Source: Panagrolaimus kolymaensis
Lineage: Eukaryota > Nematoda > Chromadorea > Rhabditida > Panagrolaimidae
DNA: 64,000 bases
Direction of reading: 5' to 3'
Assembly: GCA_028622995.1 (NCBI GenBank)
Contig: JAJQJQ010000011.1
Location: 4,216,001-4,280,000, forward strand
Positions 48,140 to 61,747 of the stretch are shown one piece after another. Each line of letters starts with the position of its first letter. Position 1 is the stretch's first letter. The notes beneath the pieces were generated by a model. The model was not told the DNA's origin and did no database searches. It saw only the letters and a program-made list of their open reading frames with translations. Both the position numbers and the translations under genes were made by a program.

Positions 48140-49714
48140 TTTTTGTAATTCAGGGTATAAAAAATTACACAAAAGCAAAATATGACAACAATGTCAATGA
48201 AATTTGTAAACTTTTGAAATAAAAATGTTGGAAAGTGAAACTGAAAAATGAAATTTTGTTCAAACAAAAAATTTCTTCGCAATTTGAGGCAAAAGGTGAC
48301 AAATAAAGCAAATGTGAGAAAGATGGTGGACAATAGCTTTAATGTTGCGCAAATTTAAAAAATCTTGGATCTTCGTTTGTTTAATTATTTACTGAAAAAA
48401 TATATAAAAACGATTTGCTTATTAAAAAAAACATAGTTTTAAGTATGAAATGGTAAAAAAACCAAGTATTCCTCATGTTCACAAAAATACATAATAAAAT
48501 GTTCGAGTTAGAAATTTTTTATAAAGGTTTATTTTATGAGCAGTGGATAAATTTTACGATTGGTCCAAAACGTCTTCTAAATCTTAAAATAAATAATGGC
48601 GAAATACATATATTGTAAAAACTATAGCAAATGTTTGATTTTTTGTTGAAATTCATTTTTACCTTTATAAAAAGTGTATTATTGAATAATTTCAAAGCAT
48701 AATTGTTTAAGTTTGATAAGATGGTTAATTGAAATTCATGTAAATCAAATCAAATTTCTTTACAAACTCTATTTAAAAAAACATAAACTGGGATTTAGCT
48801 TTTTTGGAGATACAAACAATTTACTCTCATTCTAATCGTTTATTTTAAATTTTTCATGTTTAAATTTATTAATTACGTATTTTTATTTTACCTTTTGCAA
48901 TTTAGCTCATAATTATTTTTAAAGTAATGCTTCACAGAAATTAAAATTTAAAGAAAAATATAAAAATATTTTTCATTTGAAGAAAATGTGTGTGCACCTT
49001 TTTAAAAAATGGTAAACAAAGCAAGTAAGCAAATGCATGACCAAAAAGAAAGTCGACGGCTCTTTTCTCTCTCAATGTTCATGAACCACTTTTTTTCCAT
49101 TTCTTTTTGTTGGCTTTTTTTTTTACTTCTCTGCCCATTGAGGTCTTCTTTAGTGTATGTGTTTTCAATATATGTACTTAGTCATCGGACTTTTTTTGCC
49201 GGGTTTGACATTGAAAAAATCTTTTTTCGTTTCTTCTTGGATGTTTTTAGAAGCTTTTTTTATGCACTTCCATTGTCCATCCTGCATTCTTTTTTTTAAA
49301 CTTTGGAAAACAAAAAACATCGATGAAAATTCAATAACACTTTTATTATTTTTATTTATTATTCACAACCAACACTTTCAAAGCATGTTGTTGATCGATT
49401 GAAAGTTAGCAATTTTTGTGTACTCCCCAACGTTGTTGTTTTTCTTTTTTTTCTTCCTTCTCGCGGTCTGTCTTTTTTTGTTATTGTGCACTAAAAAGTA
49501 CCCAGTTACGAGTTTTGTTTATGTTTTTTGATGTTTTCTTGCTTTGCTATTTCGTTAGTTGATCACATCACACAACATATTTGTTTGTTTATTTCGCTTT
49601 CCCCCATTTTGAAAAAGTTTTTCGCGAAAGCCTTCAATTTTCAATTGTAAGTGCATTTTTTGATCGCACATTATTTTTTTCTCTTATTTTTTGTTTTCTT
49701 TAAATTAAATAATT
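48140..49714. other. Divergent promoter region, XPF / TEX2
   Basis: About 1.6 kb between two divergent start codons. The right part is strongly T-rich (49040-49710), which is typical of 5' flanks in this window. No coding frame is supported. Confidence 0.5.
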
Positions 49715-52700
49715 ATGACTGAAATACCTAATATTGAAGCTGAAAAGGAACAGATAACATGCAAAAATAGTGCCATTGACAACGATTCCGATTCAGCTGA
49801 TATGTCTAATTTTAACGCAGTCAAATTTGTTTCAAGAAATGATTCAGGTTAAATTTTAATCTTTGATTCTTGAAAGTCCCTTTTCAAGCTAGTTTGGTTT
49901 AATTTTTCCGCAAGAAAGCTTTTTTTTTTGCCTTTCGAAAATATTGATTTGGCTGCTTTGCCCTTTTTTAACGCAGAACTTCTTTTTTAGAATCTTCTAT
50001 TAGCGGTTCAAAAGAAACCACAAGTGCTTCTTATTGGACAATTAACGATGATGATGCGGATGGAGTAGACGCAGCTGCTGAAGCAGGTAAATTTTCCACA
50101 CCACTACATTAAATCTTATAAAATTTTCCTACTAAACCAATATGTTTCAGATGAAGAGTCAATTGCGTCGAGTTTGGTAGGTTTTGTTAATGCCTGCCTC
50201 CACACCCTTTTTGGTGTCAAAATGCTATGTTAGGTATTAGCATTAATTTTGTGTGTTTTTTTAGAAAACTGCCGAGCGTTACCCCTTTTTACAACCAAAC
50301 AACTTGGAATACATTCAAAAACAACAACCTCCCAGTCGAGAACGCTCCATTTCAAGCCGTGAATGTGAGTCACTATCAAGCGATAAAGATGGAAATATTC
50401 CACGTGCACCGTCAATAGGTATATTTGTTTATTTTTGTTTTGTTTTAAACACGGAATTCGAATGTCTCTTTTTTCTTCAGTAAAAGATACTACCGAAATT
50501 ATTGTCGCTAAAGATATGACATACAAGGTTGTTAATTCTAAAGAAAGACTTACCCTTGGAACAGCCTTGCCTTCACTTGATGATGCAAAAGCTATTCTAC
50601 CATCTCTCGATGTCCCTGTTCAAGAACTTTCACTTGATAAAATTGTAAGTTTTATAAATGAATAAAAAATTTATTAATTTGCGCAAACATTTGCTGTTTT
50701 CGAAACTAAAGCTGCTTGACCGTAAAGTATTCTCTCTTGTTCATTGGCATTGCTTTTTTCGTTTCCTCTTTTTTGTAATTTTCCAATTTCCTCAGTTGTT
50801 TCGCATTTTTTTATATAAAAAATATATAAATTAATTTATTTAAAATTTACAGACTCAATTGATCAGAGAAATGTTCTTTCGATATCAAAGACTTCCGTTT
50901 TTCCGGTACAGACTATTCACAATGGCTCTTCTTTCGATTAGCTATTTCGTCTTTCCTGGTATGATTTATTTGTTACTTTATAAATATGTAAAAACTAAAT
51001 TTTAGGATTTATTACTGGTTTATTGTTTGGTCTCTATCTTTCAATAATTGCATTCTTGTTTATATGTGTTTCGGATCCCATTACTCCAACCAGTGTTAGT
51101 CCCCAACAATGTGAGAAAGTTGTTAAAGAAGTTAGTGAATACAGCAAAAAAGAAGAAAGTTTGCCAAAAGTTTATAAAGGTTTGATTGATGTTGTTTTCT
51201 CCCTTTAATATTTTAAAAGTTTATAGGATGGATGAACATTCTTAATGAACCTTACAATCCTCATACTTTCCATGTTAACCGTATTCAAACGGTGCTTGTT
51301 CGTCTTGATGGCAATATGCTGCGGATATCCAGACCTGAAAGAAATTTATTGAAACATGCTTTCTATGATGATCCCACTCTTACCAGAAAAGAACCATCGA
51401 TGCTTGCTCAAAGTATTTATGATCTAAGCAATGCTTCTGTGAAGCTTCGACCTAAACGTCTTGCTAAACGACGATGGTTTAGTCGCAAATATCCTATTTG
51501 TATTAGACTTGCTTCGCCTGATAATGAAATTCATTCAAGAAATGAAGGTCGTTTCTCCATGACTCAATCAAATACTATGAACACTTTAGCAAAAGATAAT
51601 GATTCATCTGATAACGTTTCTAGTTCAGGACCATTGAAGCGATTGTTCCACCGCAAAAAGAAACGTTCTCGCCAACCATCAGAAATGTCATTAGCGTCAA
51701 ATGCCAGTGGTAAAGATTCTGAAGTTCAAAGTGCTAATGGTACAGAATCCATTGAAACAAGATCTGTTGATAGTCATATGCATTCTGCTGCTTCTGATGA
51801 TCGTTTAAGTATAAAACTTGGAAAAGAAGCTGATGGATATTTGAGTGACTTGGATCTTTCTGATGAAGATGACGGTGATATGGTTGGAGTTCATCGTTCT
51901 TTTTCGGCTGAAGCACTTAATCGTATTCCACTTGTTCGTCTACAGAAGAATTTTCCTGGAAGTAAATCTCGTGCCTTTAGAAATATTTATCTTTTTGCAC
52001 GATCAACTCGCGAAAAAGAACGATGGTTCCATGTTCTTCGAAGAGCGTCCAATAAATATACTCAGCAGTCACAAACTCGTTTAGTTCGTAAATCATCCTT
52101 GCCTTCAAATTCATCATCTACAAGTGGAATGAGTCGTGATTATTTTATGTATCTTTTGGATCATCTTCAATTCTCAAAGCATCTCGAAGAAATCATACCT
52201 ACTCCTTTGGATCAACGATCAGAAGAAGAAAAAACTGATAGTGGAACCATTTATATGGATCTTGGACGCAAGAGATGGGTGAAACCAACGGTTCATTCGT
52301 CTGACGAATTTGTTATATTTGCTCGATTGATGACCTGCCGATTGTTTTACGACTTTTGTCGTGATGAATATTTCTGTGGACTTGTTAAAGCAAAAATTCA
52401 GAATAAATTAGCATCTATTCATGTAAGCTATTTTTCGGTTCTTTTTTGACTTCAAAGTCTAATCCTAAAATATTTTCAGTTGCCATATTTTATAGAAACT
52501 TTGGAACTATCTAAATTTGAAATAGGAACAAAGATTCCAAAGATTCAGAAGATTTACTCTCCCACCATCGATGATTGGGGCATTTGGCTTGATTTTGACA
52601 TTCATTATGAAGGCTGTATTCGCTTGGTGCTTGAAACTAAAGCAAATTTGATGAAACTGAAAGAAAATCCTGACCCAGTTACAACTTCTTCTAGAGGAGG

Positions 52701-53347
52701 TGAAATTAATGCAACAACTTTAATGACATCCATGACAAAATCTGTAAGCCATTATTCTGATGAAAGTGTCGCTGAATCTCCTGAAACAAGGTAATTTTCA
52801 TATTTTTCGATGTTGTTCATTAAGATCGAAAAATTTTTTAGTCCTGATGAAGACTATGGCGCGAAAGTAAAATTCCATGAACCTTCTACCAAAGAAAAAA
52901 CTGGTCAAAAGATTTTACATTTTGTGGATAAAATGGCTCATTCAAAATTATTCAAGAAAGCTGCAAAATTGAATCCGGTCAAAAAAGCAATGGAAGAAAT
53001 TTCTTCTACTCGGCTTATTCTTAATGTTGAAATCACAAGTTTAGAAGGAACACTCTGCCTCAATCTTCCACCTCCTCCTTCTGATCGTCTTTGGTAAAGC
53101 TTTTTGCTTTATAACAGTAGCACATTGTATCATTTTTAGGTATGCTTTTCGTGAGCCTCCTCAACTATGTATCAAAGCTGTTCCCCAAGTTGGTGATCGT
53201 TCTGTTGCCTTTTCAACTGTCAGCGATTGGATTGTTTCAAAAATACGTCTTGTTCTGGAAAAGAATCTCGTGCTGCCCAATATGGATGATATAAGAATCC
53301 CTGTACTTGGTGGAAATGCTTTGATAAATGCCCCAATCAATCAATAA
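49715..53347 (+). CDS. TEX2: TEX2-like ER lipid-transfer protein (PH-like + SMP domain)
   Basis: Eleven exons (49715-49847, 49991-50086, 50151-50176, 50265-50418, 50481-50644, 50853-50958, 51006-51179, 51227-52422, 52480-52790, 52842-53093, 53140-53347) give 939 residues. A long disordered N-terminus leads to paired hydrophobic segments (FTMALLSISYFVFPGFITG, LLFGLYLSIIAFLFICV) that form an ER membrane anchor. A PH-like region follows (RTVLVRLDG-type start, ending IYLFARSTREKERWFHVLRRA), then the SMP lipid-transfer domain with FARLMTCRLFYDFCRDEYF, PYFIETLELSKFEIG and DDWGIWLDFDIHYEG. SMP tubes move glycerolipids between membranes at ER contact sites; the partner membrane here is not known. The exons join cleanly and the single 1196-nt exon carries the PH-like core. 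Confidence 0.92.
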
Positions 53348-53730
53348 TTATTTGATGGCTTTAAGAAAAATAGTTTTGAAATGTCAAGGATTTGGCAAAT
53401 TGTAACCATTATAACTTTCTTGTGAACTAACGTTGATTAATATTTTTCATTCACGCTATTTTTCATCATTTACGGGGAACTTGTATATCTTTGATTTCTA
53501 TATTTTGCCCAATCTATCCGTTGATTATATATATCGTGTCACTTTGTATAATTTTCTTTAAGTATTTTATGGAAATCTTGCCTAAATGTGTTTTGTTTAT
53601 GATTCTGCTTAATAAATATTAAGATCATATTATCTTTAATAATAGACAATTTTAGTTGTTATTTTTTGCAGTATTAAATATATTTCAATCTTTGAACATT
53701 TAAATTAATAACAAGATAAATCAGATTGAA
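53348..53730. other. Spacer between the TEX2 and DPH2 genes
   Basis: About 380 bp of AT-rich sequence with an AATAAATA polyadenylation-type signal near 53611. An acceptor-like TTTTTTGCAG ends near 53671, 60 nt before the DPH2 start codon. The two genes are in the same orientation, so a shared transcript cannot be excluded. Confidence 0.4.
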
Positions 53731-55291
53731 ATGGCAGATAATGAACCGCTATCATCCGGTGCATTTTATAATGCTGATCATGTTGATCGAGAAGAAGAAA
53801 CAAATGTGATTAAAAATGAAGTTGATATTGATCCATCGTCTTCTGACTTTGAAGATTTTTTTGAAATTAATCGAGTAGTAACTTGGATTATAGAAAATTC
53901 ATTCAAAAGAGTTGCGCTTCAATTACCTGATAACTTTCTTGGTTCTTCATTTCCTTTAGCTCGAAGAATTGAAAAAGAATCTGATTCAAAAATTTATATT
54001 CTTGCTGATACAAGTTATCGAAGCTGTTGTGTTGATGCTGTTGCAGCTGAACATGCAAATTGTGATTCATTGGTACATTTTGGAGAAGCTTGTATGAGTA
54101 CTCCAACAACGGTTATTCCTGTTTTATATGTATTTGGTAAATTAAAAATTGATTATAATGATTTGAAAGCTCAAATGAAAGAAACAATAAAGGAAAAAGA
54201 ACAAGCTTTAGTGTTATTGTATGAACCTGGTTATGGTTCAATATCAAGTTTGTTGCTTTTTGTTATAAACATATATATTAAATTTTGTAGGAGAATTAGT
54301 AGACGCTATTCATGATATTTTACCTCCAAATGTTTCATTTTCTGCATGCCATCTTGTTAAATCAGATTCCACAAATGCAAGCTTAGGCCGCGAACTTCCA
54401 TCATCTTGGAATTCAGAAGTTCCCGCATCTTTGCTCTTTATTGGAAATCCGGAAAGTGCGCTTCTTCCTGTTTGGCTTTTAACACATATTCGATTTAATC
54501 ACGTCATCGCTTATTCTCCTTCAACTAAAACTATTAGTTCTGAAGAACCAAAATCAACTCGTTCACTTCGTAAACGATTATTCCTTATTGAAAAACTGCG
54601 TGATGCAAATGTCATTGGATTGGTCGTTGGAACGCTCGGTGTTGAAGGTGTTAAAGAAGCAATTGTAAGAATTCGAAAACTTTGTAAAGGATCTAATAAG
54701 AAATTATATGTTCTTTCTATTGGAAAAGTATGTATTGTTTTTAACTTCTTAAAGCTTTTTACAATAGTTTTTTAGGTGAATGAACCAAAACTCTCAAATT
54801 TTGCAACGGATATTGATGCGTTCATCCTTCTTTCATGCCCTTTTGGAATAATTCTTGATGCAAGCGATTTTTTTAAACCAATTGTTAGCTTATTTGAAGC
54901 TGAAATTGCACTAAATCCAAGTAAAAAATGGTTTGCAGGTGGTGGATGGTCTGCTCAATTTACTGATTTTGTTAAAGGTTTTATTTTATCTTTTTTTTTT
55001 TGCTCTATCTTTATGGTCCATCTTTTTTCAGATGATATTGGTAAACTTGATAAAGATGCCGTTGATATTTCATTAATTTCTGGAAGAATTCGTGCAACGA
55101 ATTTGGATGATCTTGCTGAAGAAGGTGAAAATTCAAATGGAAAACAACTTCTTGAATATTCTGCTGGAAATTATTTCACCAACCGCTCATGGAAGGGCCT
55201 TGATAATACTTACGTTGAAGAAGATCTAAGCCTAAATGAAGGTCTCAAAGGAATTGCAATGGAGTATAAAAGCGAGCCACCTAAAAATTAG
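53731..55291 (+). CDS. dph-2: DPH2, diphthamide biosynthesis subunit
   Basis: Four exons (53731-54247, 54291-54727, 54776-54977, 55032-55291) give 471 residues, close to human DPH2 (489). Family blocks include RVALQLPDNFLG, ILADTSYRSCCVDAVAAEHANC, LVHFGEACMS, LLYEPGYG, AFILLSCPFG and NRSWKGLD near the C-terminus. DPH2 pairs with DPH1 to transfer the 3-amino-3-carboxypropyl group from S-adenosylmethionine to a histidine of elongation factor 2, the first step of diphthamide synthesis, through a radical iron-sulfur reaction in the cytosol. The cysteine at YRSCC is in the position of the first cluster-region cysteine. It converges on the bestrophin gene, 180 bp away. Confidence 0.95.
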
Positions 55292-55471
55292 AATATTGTT
55301 TTTTTTTGTTTAAATTTTTGTTGATTTTGATAGTATTGTAATAAATAATTTATTTTTTTTATCTTTCATCTTATTATTTTTTTATGACGTTGTATTTGAA
55401 AATTTATAATTAATATCTGTTAAATTAAAACCCGAATTATAATGGATATTATTATTTTTTGTTGAGATTCT

Positions 55472-58400
55472 TTATGGAGTATTATTGTCATCGCTTTCGC
55501 TAGTTAGTCTAAATTCTGGTCGTTCTCGACCTCCAAACGTTTTTGATTTTGTTAATGTTGTAGCGGCTAAAGCTTCAGGTCGATCAACAGTCATTGCTTC
55601 AAGCTCTGCGGGAGCAGTGGCTTGGCTTGAAAGTTGATGTTCAAATGGCGCTGCTTTTGCATTTGGCTCCACATCTTCTGAAGAATGTGAAATTGTATCA
55701 TCAACTGCTTTTAAAACAGTTTTAAGTTTTTGAAGCGAATCAGGTGTTTCTAAAATTGCTTTTAGGTTTAATAATAATTAATTTTGAGTTTTCCATAAAA
55801 TTTACCCGTTTTTTCTAAACCTTCCTGAGACGCCGCCGCCGTAGACAAAGTTGTTTGACTCGCTTTATGATTATCATTATCACTGTTGGAATTGGAAGAA
55901 CTATTAATTGAATATCCAGTCATTTTGCGTGAAATATGATCCTCCTCCTGAATGACTGGCAACATTTCATTTACCGTCCATGAAGCGTTAGGCGGAATTT
56001 GTGATTTTTGTGCCTCTCCATTATTAGCATAATTATGCGAAGTATGCTTAAAAATTTTATCATAAAAATTAAAGAAATTATTTTTATTTAATTATTACCT
56101 CTTCATTATCTGCAGCTATATGATCTAACACATTATTGAGGGCATGAGGATCCAAAGTGGAAGGATCAGCAGCATTTCGATGATGATGAGAAAGAAGATG
56201 AGCTGGTAATGATTGAGCGAAGGGAGTATGAATACCATCAATAAAATTACTTGAGCATACACTACTGTTTCTAAAATTTTTAACGATTTAATTAGGCAAA
56301 TAAAATGAAAAAGTACCTTGATAAAGTTGAATTCCATCGTGAACCAACTTCGGTGTTTTTCATTGGTTCTAATTTTGGTTGAGGATTGGGTGAAATTCCA
56401 TTGCGTTCATACCAATCAGACATGTAAGAATCAGAAAAATCACCTGAATTTTTTAAAGTATGATGAAGAGTTGTCGGATGAATTGGAAGGCTCAATTTTG
56501 GACCCATTCGATTTTGTCGAGATAATTTTCGTCGAAATGAATCCAATAAAATATTTTGATTTTCTCTTGTTGTTCCTCCACAACTTGGATCAATACTGTT
56601 TGAACGCATCAACGGATTATGATGTGGAACGGGTATTTCATTTGATGAAGGATCAATTAATTTATTTGAATCCACCGTTGTCACAGACATAAATCTTCGC
56701 CTTCTTGGTTGTAATATCATTGCTTCATCAGTTGAACTAAAATATTATTTAAATGGGAGCAATGCCAAGAAAGGATATTACTGACTTATGCCTATCTCTG
56801 AATCCTATTAAATTTTGTTCGCTATGCCATGGAAAGCGCAGTTGTTGTAATTTTTGGACACAAATAGGATCTTTTTTTAATTGACTATAAATGGGTTTTA
56901 AAAAAATGATGATGATTACTATCAATAATTTAAAAAACCAAAAGTTTGTTTAAAGAAAAAACTATGAAAAGTAACATAAAAGTAACAGAATTACAGGAAT
57001 GGCTCAGATTGAGGGTTTATTAGCAAAAATGTAAAGTTTTCTTTCTAATTTTTGATCTTGAAAACTACCACTTCATTTCATTACCTCCGCAAACAGCAGA
57101 TAAATCAAATGATCGTATGCAGTGGTATGAAAGTACTGAATAACTTAAAAAAGATTAAACGAAAAGCAAACAGAAGTCTATTGATATTAATATTTTTTGA
57201 AAGTTTAAAATTATAAAAAATAAATAGAAAAAAATTGAACTTAATGAAAGTTATAAAAAAAGGACAAATAAAAACTCACAGATCATTACAACTACCAATC
57301 ATGGGATTATGAGGTCGAGAAGCTGATTGTGCAGTATACAAAGGTTCAGGTAAGACATCATTCCAAAACATATCCTTTTCTAATTCTGGAACTCTACTAT
57401 GCGCATAATCGACAATGGAGAGTCCAACCTAGATTTAAATGAATGAAATATGTAAAAAGTAAGAATTTTTGGATGAACCTGGAGATTTCTGTCAAGCACC
57501 CAATTGCATTCAAAGTCGTCATCATCATCGCCCAAAGGATTAAGCATAACTTCTGCCACTTTCATCCAACCAATATAAAATAAAAATTGGAGGATGCTCA
57601 TGATAGGAATATATAAATCAACCTAAACTCCACAAATAAATCTTTAAATTAATTTTTTTAAAACTACTGTTTTAGCGTTAGGAATATCTCGATCGCTAAG
57701 AAGATATTGTCGACCCATTAATGCAACGATAAAATATGACCGAACAGCCAAATTAACAACTTGAGTATAAACCTACAAAATTTTGCTTTAAACTTTTAGT
57801 AACCAATTATTCTATAGGAATTACAAGTGGAACAGGAACCCAATCAAATAATGTTAAAGTCAAAACATTTACGCGATATTGACGTAATTTTTCAAGCAAA
57901 TCGGTGTAAATTATATCGCTTTCAATTAAATTTAATTCACGCGCTTTTCGAATTAAACAAAATACCCAATTCATTGGTACCCAATATTTAAGTTGAGGAG
58001 AAATAATGGAATCATATTCTTTTAATTCATTTTCAGTCATCAAACCTTTAATTTTTACAGTTAATTTTTATATAAAGTTTTATGGAAAATTATATTTTTT
58101 TACCCGCGGTAACCAAATGATCCATAGTTGGAAATCTTCTCTTTACGCTCATTGAAACATCTCTAAATACCATAGCTTGAGTGAGAACCTTAAAATAAGC
58201 TCAGAATTTAAATTATCAAAAAGGCAATAAGTAATAAAAATATGTACCATATAGCGAATGATGTTGCGCCTAATTTTTCGCGCTGTTTCATCGTCTCCTT
58301 TTACGTATGTGGTAACCAATAAAGCTGGGCTATCAATCCAACCTAAATTATTGAATATTTCCGACCATCTCGAAAATACCGCATTAACATAAAAGCCCAA

Positions 58401-58691
58401 TAAAAACGTTAATGGTATGCTGTAATGATTAAAGGTAAAAACAATGAAGATTTGGGTGAAAACTTACTAATCTCCATAAGTATAAAAAAATACACAAAGA
58501 TCCTCAAACCCAGTTTGCTGATCTTTAGATAATCCAAAACGATATAGAATGCTCAAAGCAGCATAGCAACATAACCATAGGAGAAGTTCAGGCCAAATGG
58601 ATTTCCAAATTGAACCCTTCCAACGAAACAATAATTTATGAATGCCACAAAATGTTGAAGATGATACATCAAGGGAATATGTTACGGTCAT
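55472..58691 (-). CDS. Bestrophin-family anion channel with long C-terminal tail
   Basis: Twelve exons (58691-58468, 58419-58248, 58188-58104, 58045-57825, 57772-57668, 57622-57479, 57428-57280, 56884-56786, 56736-56317, 56270-56099, 56046-55806, 55749-55472) give 769 residues. The first 370 are the channel core: [55 protein letters not shown], and the calcium-clasp-type acidic run [19 protein letters not shown]. Bestrophins are pentameric calcium-activated chloride channels. C. elegans has a large family, so one-to-one orthology is not claimed. The last 400 residues are low-complexity, rich in Ser, Asn and His, with basic patches (QPRRRRFMS) and unknown function. The tail exons were joined by phase and a coherent but unconserved sequence, so they are less certain than the core. 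Confidence 0.93.
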
Positions 58692-59860
58692 TTTTAAAGC
58701 ATTTGAAAACGAAAAAATATATCAAATCAATAAAAAAAAAAATCAAAGCTTAGGCTGTTGGAGTTAACATAAAAAATTGATGCAATAATGATTATGAAAC
58801 ATACACTCGTGGATGAGAAGGATTATTATTGTGGCGGACGTTGAAACTGATTAAACTTGCAAATTAGATTGATCGAATGAAAATAAAAACTTTTTTGTTC
58901 TGTAAAGGATAATTCTTTTCATATAAAAATAAATCTAAATGGAATGGAGATCGATCATAGCCTGAAGAAAATGAGAAGAAAAAAGGCAGGGGAATCCCGA
59001 AAAAAAAAATCAACAAATAAAGGAGCAGTTTGGGAATCAGTTGTCTCTTGTTTGCCTGTTGGGGAGGAAAGTATTGTTGCCTTTATTTCTCTCTCATTCT
59101 TGTTTGATCTTTCACATATTAGAGACTTATGTAAAAGTCAATCAACCCATTTATCATCAATCAAGTTATGTCTTTTTTGATTATGGGTTATTCTTTGGTA
59201 ATCGAGACAAATAAAAAATGGAATCATTTTTCGAACATGCAAAGGACAAAAGATCGTGTACATAATTTTAAAAGGAAGAAAACTTGAAAAACCGTGTAGG
59301 GTAAGAATAAAGAAAATATCAATAGAGACGTTTTTCAAAGACAAATTGCGAAGCGGTTAGTTAATGGTTATAATCTTGAACAATAGAAAAAATGAATAAA
59401 AACTTATTTTGGATACATTTTGAATCGCTAAATATGTAATACCACTTCCGCATTAGAGACATTGATTCAAAATATGACATCTTGATTATCGCTTTTTTCA
59501 ATATTATTTCAATGTGTTACAACGTAGTTTTGTTATAAAAGTGAGAATATCATCGTTCGAAGCAAACAACATACTCGCTACTTCATGGGTTGTTGTTTAT
59601 TCATCAATGAATCATGAAAATCACACGCAAACTTGAAACTACCAAAAGTTTTTGTTTTAGACCAAATTTTATGAAAAGGAAAAGTTTCAACATTTTAAAA
59701 TGGAAGAAAATCTTTAGTGTGTTGTAGTAAATTCCTTTAGAAAGGAATAATGAATTCAATCACAAACAAAGCATCAATAAAAATTAAACAATGAAATAAA
59801 AAACAAAACTTTATTATAACAACATGAAACAATAAGATTCAAAAACAAAACTATAACAAA
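58692..59860. other. Intergenic spacer, bestrophin 5' flank
   Basis: About 1.2 kb between the bestrophin start codon and the 3' end of the coiled-coil gene. The frame at 58944-59180 lacks domain character and a plausible continuation. Nothing else is seen. Confidence 0.5.
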
Positions 59861-60990
59861 CTAATAAATGGATGCTGTTTGACTACGATGTTGCGGAAGA
59901 TCTGGATCATCGATAGGTGGTAATGTGAAAAGCATAGCTCCACCACGAACAGCTTTGATATAATCCTTGTAAACTTTTTGAACATTTGCAAGAGACGCTT
60001 CTGCTTCTTGAATTTTTCTAGTTGTAATTTCCATATAGCTTTGATATATATTTCTTTGTTCATTAAGTTTGCATTCGCATGAAAGTCGATATAAACTTGC
60101 AACTTCTTTCTTACAATAGTAGATAAAGCTTTGGAATTTCTTGGTAACATTATCATGTCGAGTTTGAAGGAATGTTAAATCAAGTTCTTGTAAACGTTCT
60201 TTTTCAGCTTTCATAACAGCTACAACAGATTTACGTTGCTAAAAAGAACAAGAGTATATTTTGAGCATAATTGTAAAGAGAAAACAAACTTACAGATACA
60301 AGCGTTACTTCTTTCTGGTGTAATTTTGTATTGAGATCATCAATAGTAGCATTCAACTCCTTCAATGTTGCTTTGAAAGCTTCTTTTTGATTATTTTGGA
60401 TTTCCATTTTTTGTGCTCCAGTTTCTTTAACCGTTTGAAGTTCTTTCTTTAACACCGCTAGTTTTTCGGCTAAACTTGTAATCTCAGCTCCCTTTTCAGC
60501 GACACGATTTTCCATCACTTGCATAGTTTTTTGATCAGCTGCTGAAGTTATTATTTTGCTTTCAAGCTTTTCCAATTCCATTAGTTCATGTTTTTCTTTG
60601 TCTTTAAGCTCTTTAAGAGTACGAAGGAATGTTGCCTTTTTTGCACAGAGTTCAGATAGATTTCCTTTGAGATTGGCTTTAAGATTAATATTTTTATCAT
60701 AATTATCATCAAAATTGCGTTGTAAAACTTCATAGCGATGTTTGGCCTCTTGAAAGTCTTTTAGCTTTTGGATGTATAACATTTGTTCAAAACTAAATTT
60801 TCTAAAAAAAAATTCAAGTTAAAGGTAAAACAAATGAGCAATAAACTTACATTGGATGTGGTACTTCTTCATTTGCAGAAGTTTCTTTCAATTTTCTTAC
60901 AGATGATGATTCTGAATCCATTTGGCCATAAACAACAAAGTTCATTTCATTTTCGGAACATGAAGAATTTCTTGGATCAGAACACGGCAT
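59861..60990 (-). CDS. Unrecognised coiled-coil protein
   Basis: Three exons (60990-60851, 60801-60294, 60238-59861) keep phase and encode 341 residues. I do not recognise the family. Residues about 60-290 form a near-continuous heptad-rich coiled coil (LKDFQEAKHRYEVLQRN, LRTLKELKDKEKHELMELE, TSLAEKLAVLKKELQTVKE, AEASLANVQKVYKDYI). The N-terminus is short and polar and the C-terminus is RGGAMLFTLPPIDDPDLPQ. The ATG at 60990 is preceded 24 nt upstream by a TTTTAG acceptor, consistent with trans-splicing; the frame is open back to that acceptor. A kinetochore, centrosome or ciliary structural role is possible from composition, but nothing in the sequence decides it. Confidence 0.8.
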
Positions 60991-61747
60991 GATTGAAAGA
61001 GGCAAGAATTGATCCTAAAATGACACCGATTAATATACATAAGCTTATTAAATCATAAAGATTACGTTGATAGAAGAATGATAATAAGCAATTGAAAAAA
61101 TGCTGGGTCTACGTTGAAAATAAAAAAGTTGAACAAATGAAATAATATGAAAAACGAGTGTTGAGAGCCATTCGAGAAGTTTCTTCATCATTTCGGTAAA
61201 ACGAGATTGTGAAAAATACCTTCAAAATCAAGTTTAGGGCATCATAAAATTTTTTATAAAAGATGTCTCATTTAGAGAGCGTTGAGACAAATTCGAGAAG
61301 TCTCAAAGAATTTTCGACAGTGAACTTTATTTTTTGTAAAAATTCATTCAAAAATGCCCACATTTTTGCATTTTTAGGTAACCATTTTTTATATAAATCT
61401 CTTTTTACTCAAATTTTAACATTCCCATGATTAACTCTCAAAATTTTTCAAATGCTTTAAAATTAGAATATGTAATTAAAAAAAATAAACGGAGTGAATA
61501 TGAAATATTTGGTCCTTTAACCTTTAACGCAAGTTTGTGATACAAATATTACAATGATAAGGGTCTCTACCGCTTTGAAATCCAAACAGATATACTGTAC
61601 TAATAACATTTATATTTTAACAAACAAAAAATATTTTCTTTTGGTTATATTCACAAATTTTATAGTCGATACTTCAAGATTTTATTTCATCAAACAAAAT
61701 TCAACATATTTTTCACGATACAATAATTACAAAAGACAAAACGAATG
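60991..61747. other. Spacer between the coiled-coil and ZFAND4-like genes
   Basis: About 760 bp separate two genes on the same strand. It holds the coiled-coil gene promoter side and the 3' UTR of the ZFAND4-like gene. No coding frame is supported. Confidence 0.5.

Noticed and set aside
49009..49402. Two overlapping plus-strand frames upstream of TEX2
   Set aside because: They are phenylalanine-rich translations of T-tracts in a 5' flank.
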